This document shows positions 1 through 7,778 of a stretch of DNA of 64,000 nucleotides, piece by piece. This DNA comes from Pelagicoccus albus (lineage in GTDB: Bacteria > Verrucomicrobiota > Verrucomicrobiia > Opitutales > Opitutaceae), in contig NZ_JACHVC010000005.1 of the NCBI RefSeq assembly GCF_014230145.1, positions 193,501-257,500 on the forward strand. Reading direction: 5' to 3'. Under the pieces are notes generated by a model that had not been told where the DNA came from, searched no databases, and saw only the letters and a list, made by a program, of their open reading frames with translations. The stretch's first letter is position 1. Every line of letters starts with the position of its first letter. A program made the translations under genes and the position numbers.

Positions 1-146
1 AAATCGCTTTTTTGCTCGATGCCGTCCACAAGGGAACGTGTTTCTGAGGCCCCCTTGAGGCCAATCAAACCTACGATGAGGAATAGGGAGGCGAACACTC
101 CGATGAGCGAATAAAGGCGAGCTTGGATGGATAGGTTCTTGAGCAT
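1..146 (-). CDS. Methyl-accepting chemotaxis-type receptor, N-terminal fragment
   Basis: The first 48 codons of a minus-strand gene that runs off the left edge. The start is the ATG at 144-146. The translation begins MLKNLSIQARLYSLIGVF and continues with a hydrophobic segment (about residues 12-29), then SETRSLVDGIEQKSD. A short basic N-terminus, one membrane helix and a polar periplasmic stretch are typical of methyl-accepting chemotaxis proteins. The signalling domain lies outside the window, so a sensor kinase or other 4HB sensor is also possible. Confidence 0.55.
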   Translation of the reverse strand, partial: MLKNLSIQARLYSLIGVFASLFLIVGLIGLKGASETRSLVDGIEQKSD

Positions 147-435
147 GATTAGACTTGGGATGAGGCAAAGTTGCTAGGCTTAGGATGGGTAGAGGTCACT
201 ACGTAGTGAAGGTCAACACCCTGCAGGGGGATAATCGGCAGGGCATCCGGAGCCTTGATGTGAATTTTTAGGCTTTTTGAAACTACCCGGCCTTGGGCCG
301 GTTTTCTGTGGGATTTCCGTATATCAAGATACTCAAAGCGCTCCTCAAATGAGTTTTGCGCAGTCCTGAAACTGCTAAAAACGTGCTTGCTCTAGATAAA
401 CATCTATAAAATAACCAATTTACTTAAGTTAAGCA
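147..435. other. Intergenic region with several hairpins, upstream of cysH
   Basis: No gene was found in this gap between the chemotaxis-receptor fragment and cysH. It contains a perfect 14-bp palindrome (196-209, TCACTACGTAGTGA), CCCTGCAGGG at 219-228, and two hairpins followed by T runs in plus orientation (251-279 and 287-305). An AT-rich TATAAAAT at 405-412 could be the -10 of a cysH promoter, but no good -35 was found at the right spacing. Confidence 0.4.
287..305 (+). terminator. Terminator-like hairpin in the cysH upstream region
   Basis: CCGGCC TTG GGCCGG forms a perfect 6-bp stem followed by TTTT. It reads in plus orientation about 130 bp before cysH, yet no plus-strand gene precedes it in the window. 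It may therefore end an unseen transcript or act as an attenuator in a cysH leader. Confidence 0.4.
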
Positions 436-1155
436 ATGGACGCAGTACTTGATACAATGGACTCACAAGAAATCGATTTGGAAGGAGCAAGCGCAGAAGA
501 GCGAATCCAGTGGGCAGCGGAGAAATTCGGCGACGAGTTGATCATGACTACCAGCTTCGGGACTCACTCTGCCGTAATGTTGCACCTGGTGAGCTCCATT
601 TTGCCTGATATCCCGGTCGTGTTCATAGATACGGGGTACCTTTTTCCGGAGACCTACCGTTTCGCGGTCGAGTTAACGGATCGTTTGGGGCTTAACCTCA
701 AAAAGTATCAGGCCAAGATTTCCGCTGCGGAACAAGAGGCTCTTTTTGGCAAGCTTTGGGAAAATGGGGAAGCGGGTCTCAAGCAGTATGGATTGATCAA
801 CAAGGTCGAGCCCATGGACCGCGCGGTTCGCGAGTTGGGAGCTAAAGCTTGGTTAGCGGGTCTTCGTCGCAGCCAAAGCTCCGGTCGCAGTGAACGTCCG
901 ATCGCTGAAAAGCAGAACAAGCTCACCAAGATCTATCCCATCCTGGATTGGGATAATCGGAAGATGCACGAGTACCTGACAGCCAACAAGTTGCCGTACC
1001 ATCCACTATGGGATGAAGGTTATGTTTCTCTGGGCGACTGGCATAGTACTTCCAAATTGATGCCCGGAATGACTGAGGAAGATACTCGATTTGGCGGCTT
1101 AAAACGGGAGTGCGGGCTGCACGAGATATCTGGCCAAGCAGATTTCCAGATCTAG
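436..1155 (+). CDS. cysH: Phosphoadenylyl-sulfate (PAPS) reductase
   Basis: A 239-residue cytoplasmic enzyme of assimilatory sulfate reduction, which reduces PAPS to sulfite with thioredoxin. The adenylyl-binding PP-loop is seen as [10 protein letters not shown] (residues 38-47). The invariant C-terminal ECGLH motif carries the catalytic cysteine (Cys226). The paired cysteines that hold the 4Fe-4S cluster of APS reductases are absent, which points to the PAPS-dependent type, although substrate choice is not certain from sequence. The gene stands alone, with a terminator directly after it. metY, another sulfur-assimilation gene, is 26 kb away. The ATG at 436 has only a weak ribosome-binding site. 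Confidence 0.93.
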   Translation: MDAVLDTMDSQEIDLEGASAEERIQWAAEKFGDELIMTTSFGTHSAVMLHLVSSILPDIPVVFIDTGYLFPETYRFAVELTDRLGLNLKKYQAKISAAEQEALFGKLWENGEAGLKQYGLINKVEPMDRAVRELGAKAWLAGLRRSQSSGRSERPIAEKQNKLTKIYPILDWDNRKMHEYLTANKLPYHPLWDEGYVSLGDWHSTSKLMPGMTEEDTRFGGLKRECGLHEISGQADFQI

Positions 1156-1182
1156 TCGTCCGTCGAATAGCCGGATCCCTGA

Positions 1183-1246
1183 GGAGTTTTTTTTAACCGT
1201 TGTCAGCGCTAGCTTCGTAGCCTTTCGGTTTTGAAACTCCTTTTTT
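1183..1246 (+). terminator. Rho-independent terminator after cysH
   Basis: GGAGTTT (1183-1189) pairs with AAACTCC (1234-1240), with an inner AACCG/CGGTT pairing, followed by TTTTTT. The loop is long. Confidence 0.65.
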
Positions 1247-1261
1247 GTGCCGGGTGGACAC

Positions 1262-1298
1262 AAAAAAACCGCCAATCCTCAACGGATTAGCGGTTTTT
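1262..1298 (-). terminator. Terminator after rpmB
   Basis: Read on the minus strand, AAAAACCGCTAATCC pairs with GGATTGGCGGTTTTT around a 5-base loop, ending in a T run. It lies 23 bp beyond the rpmB stop codon. Confidence 0.85.
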
Positions 1299-1321
1299 GA
1301 AAGTGTTTATCTAGGAGGGAC

Positions 1322-1552
1322 TTACGCCTTTTCAACGAGTCCAGCCTTGATGGCCTTAGCGCTTACCCACATGCGTTTCACTTGCCCGGAAGCAAGACGT
1401 ACGCGGATGCGTTGTACGTTTGGACGGAACTTACGCTTGGTCGTCTTGGTGACGTGCGTGCCGATACCGCCGCTTTTCTTGGACTGGCCCTTGCGGTGGA
1501 TGATGGAGCCAGTGGTTGGACGTTTGCCTGTAATTGCGCAGATTCTTGCCAT
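1322..1552 (-). CDS. rpmB: 50S ribosomal protein L28
   Basis: A 76-residue basic protein beginning MARICAITGKRP and containing GNKV-like THVTKTTKRKFRPN and the conserved RIRVRLASGQVKRMWV core of the bacterial L28 family, a component of the large ribosomal subunit. The reading frame is open 18 codons further upstream, but L28 proteins start at MA(K/R)xC, so the ATG at 1550-1552 was chosen. It lies 96 bp downstream of the MidA-like gene on the same strand and may be co-transcribed with it. A strong terminator follows. The usual neighbour rpmG (L33) is not here. Confidence 0.95.
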   Translation of the reverse strand: MARICAITGKRPTTGSIIHRKGQSKKSGGIGTHVTKTTKRKFRPNVQRIRVRLASGQVKRMWVSAKAIKAGLVEKA

Positions 1553-1648
1553 GGTGGAAATTGGTTGAGAAACGGGGAAGAAATGGTTCGAGGGGGACCT
1601 TGGCAAGAACCAAATGGAAATTTTTTGACGGCCAAGTCTGTCGAGTAT

Positions 1649-2662
1649 CTACCTGGCGAGCTTACGGATCGCAGTCAAGGCTTGGAACTTTTGCCCCATC
1701 ATGGCCGGGTGCATCAATTCTTTCAGCTTTTGGCGAACGGGCGAAAAGGCAGGTAGATTGGGATCGAAGGCTTTCTGGAGGAAATTGGGGGCACGACGCA
1801 CTATAAATGCTTCCTGGCTTTGCAGGCTGAGTTTTTCGAAACGGTTATTTTGAAGAATATCCTCAATGTGGTCCCAGCAAATGTGGTGAGTGATGTCTAT
1901 CTCGCCCGGCGCCTCTAGTATATTAGGGAGCTGCTGGTGGGATTTGTAAGCACGCGCCGTTCCCTGTGGTGTGTCCGCAGCCATCGCTTTCCAGACTTTG
2001 CCGTAGTCGAAGGCTAGAAAGACGCCCGACCAATCGAGCTTGGCGATTCGAGAGGCGAGAATATTAGCTCCGAGGGGAAGGTCGATGGTATATCCGGACG
2101 GCAAATCCGTTTCCAGCTGATCCACATAGGGCAAAACTTCCTCGCTTAGCTCCTTTCGTGGAGCCCACACGAATTTCGAATCCTCTGCCCGAACTCCAAA
2201 TTCTACCCATTGGGAGCCATCGAAGCGAATCTGGCGAAATGTTTGGGCGTCGAAGAGTTCGTTGGAAAAAACAACCGCTTGCTCTGGGATCTCCAATGCT
2301 TGGCCGACCCCGATAGTGGAGATGCTTTTGAAGTGCGGCAGATCTTGATCGAATAGGGTTCCCCCCGGTTCGGCTCCAAGCTCCACCCAATGCGTATCAG
2401 CTGCTTCCAGCCCTTCGGCTTTTAGTAGCTCAAGCGTGGCCTCTAGCACTATCTCGCCGAAAGCCTCTTTTAGGCTGATCGATGTAAAAAAGTCGGATTG
2501 GCTTTCCCGTCCGACGCGCTTTTTGTCACGGCAGTAGTAGCCCAAGGTCGGGTGGTAGAGGGCGGTTTGGATGAAATCGGGAAGTTCAATGAACCCATCC
2601 GCATTCGCCTTCTCTCCAATAGCGGTCAAGAGTTCGGAGGACTGTTCGGTAGCTTTGGTCAT
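1649..2662 (-). CDS. MidA/NDUFAF7-like SAM-dependent methyltransferase
   Basis: 337 residues. It resembles the COG1565 (DUF185) family, whose mitochondrial member NDUFAF7 methylates an arginine of complex I. The family signatures are visible: HPTLGYYCRDKKRVGRES then DFFTSISL near residues 37-63, the SAM-binding VELGAEPGGTL (about 93-103), FSNELFDAQ (about 132-140) and FDYGKV (about 218). No signal peptide is seen, so it should be cytoplasmic. The bacterial substrate is unknown. It reads toward rpmB, 96 bp away. The ATG at 2662 is the natural start. Confidence 0.85.
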   Translation of the reverse strand: MTKATEQSSELLTAIGEKANADGFIELPDFIQTALYHPTLGYYCRDKKRVGRESQSDFFTSISLKEAFGEIVLEATLELLKAEGLEAADTHWVELGAEPGGTLFDQDLPHFKSISTIGVGQALEIPEQAVVFSNELFDAQTFRQIRFDGSQWVEFGVRAEDSKFVWAPRKELSEEVLPYVDQLETDLPSGYTIDLPLGANILASRIAKLDWSGVFLAFDYGKVWKAMAADTPQGTARAYKSHQQLPNILEAPGEIDITHHICWDHIEDILQNNRFEKLSLQSQEAFIVRRAPNFLQKAFDPNLPAFSPVRQKLKELMHPAMMGQKFQALTAIRKLAR

Positions 2663-2772
2663 TTTCGCTGCTACCGGAACGAGACAGAATCCAGCCGGTG
2701 AGTCACGCTATTTGAATCTAATCTAGCTCTGGATTTCCCAAATTAAGTCTCCCTTGGGAGTAAGCTCCCACG

Positions 2773-2804
2773 AAAAAGCCCGCCACCTTTTGGGTAGCGG
2801 GCTT
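2773..2804 (-). terminator. Terminator after the CsgG-like gene
   Basis: On the minus strand, AAGCCCGCTACC pairs with GGTGGCGGGCTT around a short AAAA-containing loop, then TTTTTC. It lies 27 bp past the stop of the 2831-4003 gene. Confidence 0.85.
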
Positions 2805-2830
2805 CTTTTAAATAGATCGCGGGAAGCTAA

Positions 2831-4003
2831 CTAGTTTTTCTTTCCCCACTTTTTGTTTTTCTTATCGCGGGCTCCGTTATCCTTCCAAGCATCGCCAAAT
2901 TCGATAGCCGCTACAGGTGCAGTGGATATCACCTTGTCTCCACGGGTTAGGGTAGTCGGATCGAAGTCGATCGCCTTGGCGAAACTGAACTTCTCTTGGA
3001 CTTTGGCTATTTGAAGCTCGCCTAGAACGGTCTCCATAGAACCGAGAGAGAGGCCTGTCTCCGGGTCGATAAATTCTTCACCTTTGGAAACTGCTTGTAG
3101 TTTGTCTCCGACGGAAACGACGTCTTCGCCAAGATTGATGATTACTTGGCCGTTGGCTACCTGAATAACAGAGCCCTCGGCTGGTTCGATTCCGATTTGC
3201 TTGATCAGCTCGTAGATACCGACGTTTACGGCTACGATCATCGCTTTTCCGATGGGAGCCTTAGAGAAGTTGCTGAAAGCTCCCCCCGCAGCGCCGCTGC
3301 CGCCCCAAGCTCCTCCGCCGAATCCAAGAGACTTGGAGGAGGTCACCACGGTTACTTGCTTGGTGAAGGTGACCTCACTCGTCTCCGCGTCGATGAGACG
3401 GAAAGCCATTTGGACCATGGATTTGGAACCGCCAACGCTGACACCTGCGAGCGCTCCGCCAGTAATGCCGCCCAATCCAATCTTGTTGCCCTTGAAGTTT
3501 GGCTCGTAGGAGGTGACGACCGCTTTGATGAAGGTTTTGGCGCCCAAAACCTTACCCACTTTTGCGGCTGAAGGTTGAGAAATGCGGCCGGAAGCTCCGA
3601 GATCCTGCTCGTTCAGAAGGTTGTCTAGGACTTGGCGCTCAACGATGCGGAAACGACCCGTATTGTTGAGGATGTCGGTGATCATGGCGTCGATCCCGTT
3701 TACGGGCACCTGATTGAAATCGCCAACGGAGTAGCTGACGCTTTGTCCGTTGCCGTAATTGACTTGGTAGCTGCCAGTAGAGGACGAGTTTTCGACCGGA
3801 AGCACACCGATTCGTGTTTGAGGGCCTTCGTATTCGCCGTACTGAACCTTGATCAGGTCCATGGGGCTCTTTTCGGCAATCGCGTCGAGCGATTCTGGAA
3901 GTGGAACTAGATCGCCGTTAAGGTCGGCGTAGGCGAGGAAGTCTGCTTGAGATGTTGCGAATGGCAACAAGCCCAAAGTCAGGGTCAGTAGAGCTTTTTT
4001 CAT
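2831..4003 (-). CDS. Exported CsgG/HfaB-like protein
   Basis: 390 residues. A signal peptide (MKKALLTLTLGLLPFATSQA) has no lipobox cysteine, unlike true CsgG lipoproteins. The mature part contains RIGVLPVENSSS, then FRIVERQVLDNLLNEQDLGASG (split here as FRIVERQ and LDNLLNEQDLG), GKVLGAKTFIKAVVTSYEP and RLIDAETSEV. This is the core of the curli-production-assembly CsgG domain family. A glycine-rich stretch (GFGGGAWGGSGAAGG, about 228-242) and a basic tail (KKNKKWGKKN) are unusual additions. It may form or assist an outer-membrane or periplasmic secretion complex, but no curlin genes are nearby. It is divergent from tsaD and monocistronic, with its own terminator. Confidence 0.75.
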   Translation of the reverse strand: MKKALLTLTLGLLPFATSQADFLAYADLNGDLVPLPESLDAIAEKSPMDLIKVQYGEYEGPQTRIGVLPVENSSSTGSYQVNYGNGQSVSYSVGDFNQVPVNGIDAMITDILNNTGRFRIVERQVLDNLLNEQDLGASGRISQPSAAKVGKVLGAKTFIKAVVTSYEPNFKGNKIGLGGITGGALAGVSVGGSKSMVQMAFRLIDAETSEVTFTKQVTVVTSSKSLGFGGGAWGGSGAAGGAFSNFSKAPIGKAMIVAVNVGIYELIKQIGIEPAEGSVIQVANGQVIINLGEDVVSVGDKLQAVSKGEEFIDPETGLSLGSMETVLGELQIAKVQEKFSFAKAIDFDPTTLTRGDKVISTAPVAAIEFGDAWKDNGARDKKNKKWGKKN

Positions 4004-4195
4004 GAAACTCGTAGTTTGTTGGGTTGGAGTTTGTCAGAACGAGGAAAAGAGAATCTTCGATAGAGATCTTTAGGTAGTTCTGCCAGAATGGTTTCGCCGT
4101 TCAACCCTTTTTCCGGGTAGAGGGCTTTTTGAAGGATCGTAAAGGGACAATTTGTTTGTCGACTCGTAACTTCGACCTAGTGCATTAAGGCTTAA

Positions 4196-5230
4196 ATGAT
4201 TTTAGCGATTGAGAGTTCTTGTGACGAATCGGCACTCGCCCTTTTCGAGCGAGGCGTCGGCATCAAAGGGGAATGGATAAGCAGCCAAGTGTCCTTGCAT
4301 GCCGAATACGGCGGGGTCGTTCCGGATCTAGCCAGTCGCGAACACCTAAACAATTTCGCTCCGCTACTGGAAACAGCTCGCAAGGAAATGGGCTTTGAAG
4401 GCGTATCCGAAATTGCAGTGACCACGGGGCCCGGTCTAGCAGCCTGCCTCGCAATGGGGTTGGCCGTGGCGAATTCTCTGTCGCTCGCTTGGAAGGTGCC
4501 AGTCTTCGGAGTGAATCATTTAAGGGCTCATGCTCATTCTCCGTTTGTGTCGGTTTACGAGGAGAATCCGGCTGAGTTCGATTCTCATTTGGCGGATGAT
4601 CTTTTGCCGCACCTTTCTTTGATCGTTTCGGGTGGAAATACGATTTTGGCAAAGATTTCGAAGGATCGCTCTCTCACGATCCTAGGCCAGACGATAGACG
4701 ATGCGGCGGGAGAAGCCCTCGATAAAGGGGCTAAACTGTTGGCTCTCGGTTATCCGGGCGGCCCAAAACTCGAGAAGCTCGCTCAGGGTGGCGATGCGAA
4801 GGCTTATCGTTTTCCGAGAGGCTTAGTAGATAAGCCGCATTTGGATTTTAGCTTTTCCGGACTGAAGACCAGTCTTCGGTACCAGGTCGAAAAGATGGGC
4901 GTCGAGGCAGCGGAGTCCGATATTAAGAACCTTTGCGCATCTTATCAGGAAGCCGTAGTTGATGCTTTGATACGAAAGGCGGACAAGGCTCTGAAACGAG
5001 GTGGATTCAAGAGCATTGGCCTCTCCGGAGGCGTTTCGAACAATGGTGTATTGCGACAGCGGTTTGAAGCCCTTGGGAAAAGGCGTCGTGTCGCTAGCCT
5101 ATTAGCCAAGCGTTGCCACACGGGCGACAATGCGGGTATGATCGCCTTTAGCCACGTGTTCGAAAATCGAATACGTAGTGCTGGCTCTCTCGACATCGCG
5201 CCGAGTTTGCAACTCGACGCTATCGTCTAG
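4196..5230 (+). CDS. tsaD: tRNA N6-adenosine threonylcarbamoyltransferase
   Basis: 344 residues, TsaD/Kae1/Gcp family. With TsaB, TsaE and TsaC it makes t6A37 in ANN-decoding tRNAs. It starts directly with the ASKHA fold (ILAIESSCDES). The two metal-binding histidines lie in NHLRAHAHS (His108 and His112), and the third metal ligand is Asp311 in GDNAGMIA. SGGNT, DDAAGEALDKGAKLL and GGVSNNGVLR are also present. Length is normal for the family. It is transcribed away from the CsgG-like gene and converges with the next gene, with only 2 bp between their stop codons. Confidence 0.96.
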   Translation: MILAIESSCDESALALFERGVGIKGEWISSQVSLHAEYGGVVPDLASREHLNNFAPLLETARKEMGFEGVSEIAVTTGPGLAACLAMGLAVANSLSLAWKVPVFGVNHLRAHAHSPFVSVYEENPAEFDSHLADDLLPHLSLIVSGGNTILAKISKDRSLTILGQTIDDAAGEALDKGAKLLALGYPGGPKLEKLAQGGDAKAYRFPRGLVDKPHLDFSFSGLKTSLRYQVEKMGVEAAESDIKNLCASYQEAVVDALIRKADKALKRGGFKSIGLSGGVSNNGVLRQRFEALGKRRRVASLLAKRCHTGDNAGMIAFSHVFENRIRSAGSLDIAPSLQLDAIV

Positions 5231-5232
5231 GA

Positions 5233-6417
5233 CTATTCAGCCGGCGGTACTTCGCTAGCTGGCTCTTTCGCGACTTTCTTGGCAACCTTTTTGGCTGCTT
5301 TCTTGGCGACCTTTTTGGCCGCTTTCTTGGCGGCTTTTTTGGCAGCCTTTTTAGCTGCTTTCTTGGCCGCTTTTTTAGCAGGCTTCGCTTCAGGGGCTAC
5401 CGGAGTTGGCTCGCTTTTGGGTGAAGGGGCTTTTTCCGCATCCGCTGGTTTCTCAGGCTTCTTTTTCTCTGGCTGTTTCGAAACGGGTTTTTCCTCCTGC
5501 TCGGACTTGGTCGCCTGATCTCGTTTTTCTGGAGAGGGAGATTGTCCTTCACCTCTAGGCGATTCACTGGACTGGTCTTGCTTACGCTCGCCATTCTGAT
5601 CTTTACGATCTCTGTCACGACCGCGGCGGCGGCGACTGCGCTTCCGTCCGCGTCGCTCTTCCTGGTCTTCGCCTTGATTGTTTCCGTGCTGGTTTTCGTG
5701 GGGCTTGGGGGAACGGTTGTCTGCTTGACCCTCTTTATTCCCATCCCGTTGCGACCGATCGCTATTTTGCTTTTTAGGGCGTTCCGGCGTTTCGTCCACT
5801 TCGGGCGGGCGGGTTTCCAAGTACTTTTCGAGAGAGAACTCGTCCGCTGAAAATGCCTTCACTATTTGAGTGAAGGGGCGGAAGTAGGGATTTTGCGTAT
5901 CGGAAAGAAGAGAGTAGAAGACGGTTTCCGAAGGGAGGAGCTGGCAGCCCATTCGGGTCAATGCGGATAGGGTAGGGGCTTCGTCTTCTACGCGGCGAGA
6001 TCCGAGGCAGTCGCTTAGCAAGGTGATGTCGATGTCTTCATCGGTGGCCTGTAGTCCAGTCTGGTACACGCAGATGGGGATTTCGAGACCCACTACCAAA
6101 AGATTGTAGATTTCTTTTTCGCGCAGGTAGCGCTCGATGCCTTGGGCTCCGAGAGCAGAGAACGTTTGCTTGGAGAATACGCGTGGCTTGTAGGCCAGCT
6201 TGTAAAGGTCGCTGTTGGTACGACCCAACTTTTCGGGGGCCTGCTCGGTGAAAATGGTATTCAGCTTCAGGCAGCGGGCAGCTTCGATGGCGAAAGCGGT
6301 GCGTTTTAGGAATCCTTCCTTGTCGCTGATGGTGTCAATGAAGCTGTCTTGAGCGTCGATTACGAGGAGCGCTACAGAGTCGAGGATTTCAGGGCGAACC
6401 TTGCGGTTTAGTTGCAT
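5233..6417 (-). CDS. Isochorismatase-fold cysteine hydrolase with charged linker and histone-H1-like tail
   Basis: 394 residues in three parts. Residues 1-190 are an isochorismatase-like (cysteine hydrolase) domain with the likely triad Asp21 (LVIDAQDSF), Lys83 (FSKQTF) and Cys116 (GLEIPICVYQT); the usual cis-peptide motif is IPICV. Residues 200-345 are a highly charged, disordered-looking linker with an arginine block (KRSRRRRGRDRDRKD). Residues 347-384 are repeated AAKK/VAKK units like the lysine-rich tails of histone H1 and bacterial H1-like proteins. The domain probably hydrolyses an amide or ester, substrate unknown. The tail suggests nucleic-acid or polyanion binding. The start ATG at 6417 fits the domain. 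Confidence 0.8.
   Translation of the reverse strand: MQLNRKVRPEILDSVALLVIDAQDSFIDTISDKEGFLKRTAFAIEAARCLKLNTIFTEQAPEKLGRTNSDLYKLAYKPRVFSKQTFSALGAQGIERYLREKEIYNLLVVGLEIPICVYQTGLQATDEDIDITLLSDCLGSRRVEDEAPTLSALTRMGCQLLPSETVFYSLLSDTQNPYFRPFTQIVKAFSADEFSLEKYLETRPPEVDETPERPKKQNSDRSQRDGNKEGQADNRSPKPHENQHGNNQGEDQEERRGRKRSRRRRGRDRDRKDQNGERKQDQSSESPRGEGQSPSPEKRDQATKSEQEEKPVSKQPEKKKPEKPADAEKAPSPKSEPTPVAPEAKPAKKAAKKAAKKAAKKAAKKAAKKVAKKAAKKVAKKVAKEPASEVPPAE
5266..5379 (-). repeat. Degenerate 12-bp coding repeat encoding AAKK units
   Basis: The DNA encoding the lysine tail consists of 12-bp units (A-A-K-K or V-A-K-K), about nine copies with synonymous variation. Amino-acid conservation with changing third positions shows selection on the protein rather than a recent microsatellite expansion. 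Confidence 0.85.
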
Positions 6418-6554
6418 GCCAGGGTGTCTTGGTTGAATTTCGGGACCGCCTGGTCCCGTAGGAAACTGACCTTAAAGAGGATTCTCCGCGTATAATCAAT
6501 CCGAAGCCCCAAATTTTTCTAGCCAGTGAGGCAGCTCCTCAAATAGTGAGTGCC

Positions 6555-7103
6555 ATGGAATGGCATATTTCACCGATCGCTTCTAAATCGTACCACTCGG
6601 GAAAGGACTTCGCGAAAGACGATGGCGTTGCCTGCGCTTTGGTCAAAAACGGAGAAGGCGAGCTCGTTCGCGTGGATACCCTTGTCTCGGAAGCGAACAA
6701 AGTGGAAATGCCTGGCGATGTGCTTTGCCGTTGGACTCAGTTGTTCAAGCCTAAGCCCAGCGACGGCAAAGAGGAAGCGGAAGCGTTGAAGCTTACCGCG
6801 GACAATTTGTTCATCAGCTTTTTCGAGGGGGAAGAAGAGGGAACCCTCTCCGAGGAGAATGCGGAGCTGAAGCTATTCCTCGGCTTGATGTTGGAACGTC
6901 GCCGCGTGTTGCGCGTCAAGGCCCGCACTCGCAAGTACACTCGTTATGTACATCGTCCCAGCAAGCGGGAATTTCTTGTGCCGGCAGTAGACCTCGATCC
7001 TCGATTCTTCATCGAGAACGAAGAGAAGCTCTCGTTCTTGATCGATGGAGGAGAGGATTCGGAAGCGGGCGGAGATGAGCCCAAGGAAACCGAAGAATCC
7101 TGA
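6555..7103 (+). CDS. Conserved-looking hypothetical protein
   Basis: 182 residues from the ATG at 6555. An in-frame GTG at 6546 would add three residues, and no clear ribosome-binding site decides between them. The protein opens MEWHISPIASKS, has a central RVLRVKARTRKYTRYVHRPSKREFLVP stretch (basic; split as RVLRVKARTRK and YTRYVHRPSKREF) and an acidic C-terminus rich in Glu. No signal peptide or membrane segment is visible, so it should be cytoplasmic. I recognise a resemblance to short uncharacterised proteins of Verrucomicrobiota and Planctomycetota but no function. It stands alone, upstream of a convergent hypothetical gene. Confidence 0.65.
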   Translation: MEWHISPIASKSYHSGKDFAKDDGVACALVKNGEGELVRVDTLVSEANKVEMPGDVLCRWTQLFKPKPSDGKEEAEALKLTADNLFISFFEGEEEGTLSEENAELKLFLGLMLERRRVLRVKARTRKYTRYVHRPSKREFLVPAVDLDPRFFIENEEKLSFLIDGGEDSEAGGDEPKETEES

Positions 7104-7139
7104 AGGGCCATTCGCCCAAGGATCTAAAATCTCACTAGA

Positions 7140-7517
7140 TTAGCGGAGGGCCAGGAGCGCGATGGTTATGATCTGGATCGCCGTTTCCTGTTGCTCGTTG
7201 TTCTCGCAAGGAGGCTGTCCACCGAGGTGGGATAGTTTGGTCAGTAGCTCCACAGCGAGCGTCTGGCAAATCGGTTGGCGTTCCGCGTGGTGGACTTCGG
7301 CCCGCAAGTTTTCGATCGCTTCCAACAAATTGTAGTCAGGAACGATAGCGGCGGCTGGGCGGCGGCAGTAGCGGAAGCGTTGGACTTTCGCAGCTCGGGC
7401 GTAGTCTACGACTCGATCCGCGAGATCGGTAAGTTGCCCAAATACGCTGGGGGCGCGTTCCGTTGCGAATGGGAACGAGCGAGATCGGCTGGGCTCGAGT
7501 GTTTGGCTTGTTTGCAT
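7140..7517 (-). CDS. Hypothetical protein
   Basis: 125 residues from the ATG at 7515-7517 (MQTSQTLEPS). The frame is open to 7553, but that upstream ATG lies inside a terminator hairpin. The N-terminal 30 residues are Ser/Arg/Pro-rich. The rest looks helical: QLTDLADRVVDYARAAK, YNLLEAIENLRAEVHHAER, TLAVELLTKLSHLG, with a hydrophobic C-terminal end (AIQIITIALLALR). No domain was recognised. It converges with the 6555-7103 gene. Confidence 0.5.
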   Translation of the reverse strand: MQTSQTLEPSRSRSFPFATERAPSVFGQLTDLADRVVDYARAAKVQRFRYCRRPAAAIVPDYNLLEAIENLRAEVHHAERQPICQTLAVELLTKLSHLGGQPPCENNEQQETAIQIITIALLALR

Positions 7518-7551
7518 GTGAGTGGTCGTTGCTGATTGATTTTTGAAAAGC

Positions 7552-7584
7552 AAAAAGCCCGAGGCGTTTCGGCCTCGGGCTTTT
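7552..7584 (-). terminator. Strong terminator, usable in both directions
   Basis: AAAAGCCCGAGGC pairs with GCCTCGGGCTTTT around a short loop. T runs lie on both sides, longer in minus orientation (TTTTTG). In that direction it follows the 7609-7746 small ORF by 25 bp. Confidence 0.8.
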
Positions 7585-7608
7585 CAAGAAAGTGTATTGC
7601 TGTCAGTC

Positions 7609-7746
7609 TTATCTAGGTTGACGCAAGCCACCGGCCCAAGGCGTGTTCGCTTTGGTCATCATAATTGCGGTGGTCTTAATGTTATTCACGTCGGTCACCG
7701 TACTTTCATCGGCTCGCGTGTCAAGGAGCTTGCGTGGGAAGCGCAT
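7609..7746 (-). CDS. Candidate small protein of 45 residues
   Basis: ATG at 7744-7746, stop TAA at 7609-7611. The product begins MRFPRKLLDTRADESTVTDV and ends TPWAGGLRQPR. It is hydrophilic and basic at both ends, with no membrane segment. Support comes from position: it fills an otherwise empty gap and its stop lies 25 bp before a strong terminator reading the same way. Against it, no clear Shine-Dalgarno sequence precedes the ATG (CTCAGG directly abuts it). An alternative is a small non-coding RNA ending at the same terminator. Confidence 0.4.
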   Translation of the reverse strand: MRFPRKLLDTRADESTVTDVNNIKTTAIMMTKANTPWAGGLRQPR

Positions 7747-7778
7747 CCTGAGAAGCGTAGGGAGCGTATTTACAGATC

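Noticed and set aside
5266-5379. A recent microsatellite or satellite expansion
   Set aside because: Units vary at synonymous positions while the Ala/Val-Lys-Lys pattern is kept, which points to an old protein-level repeat.
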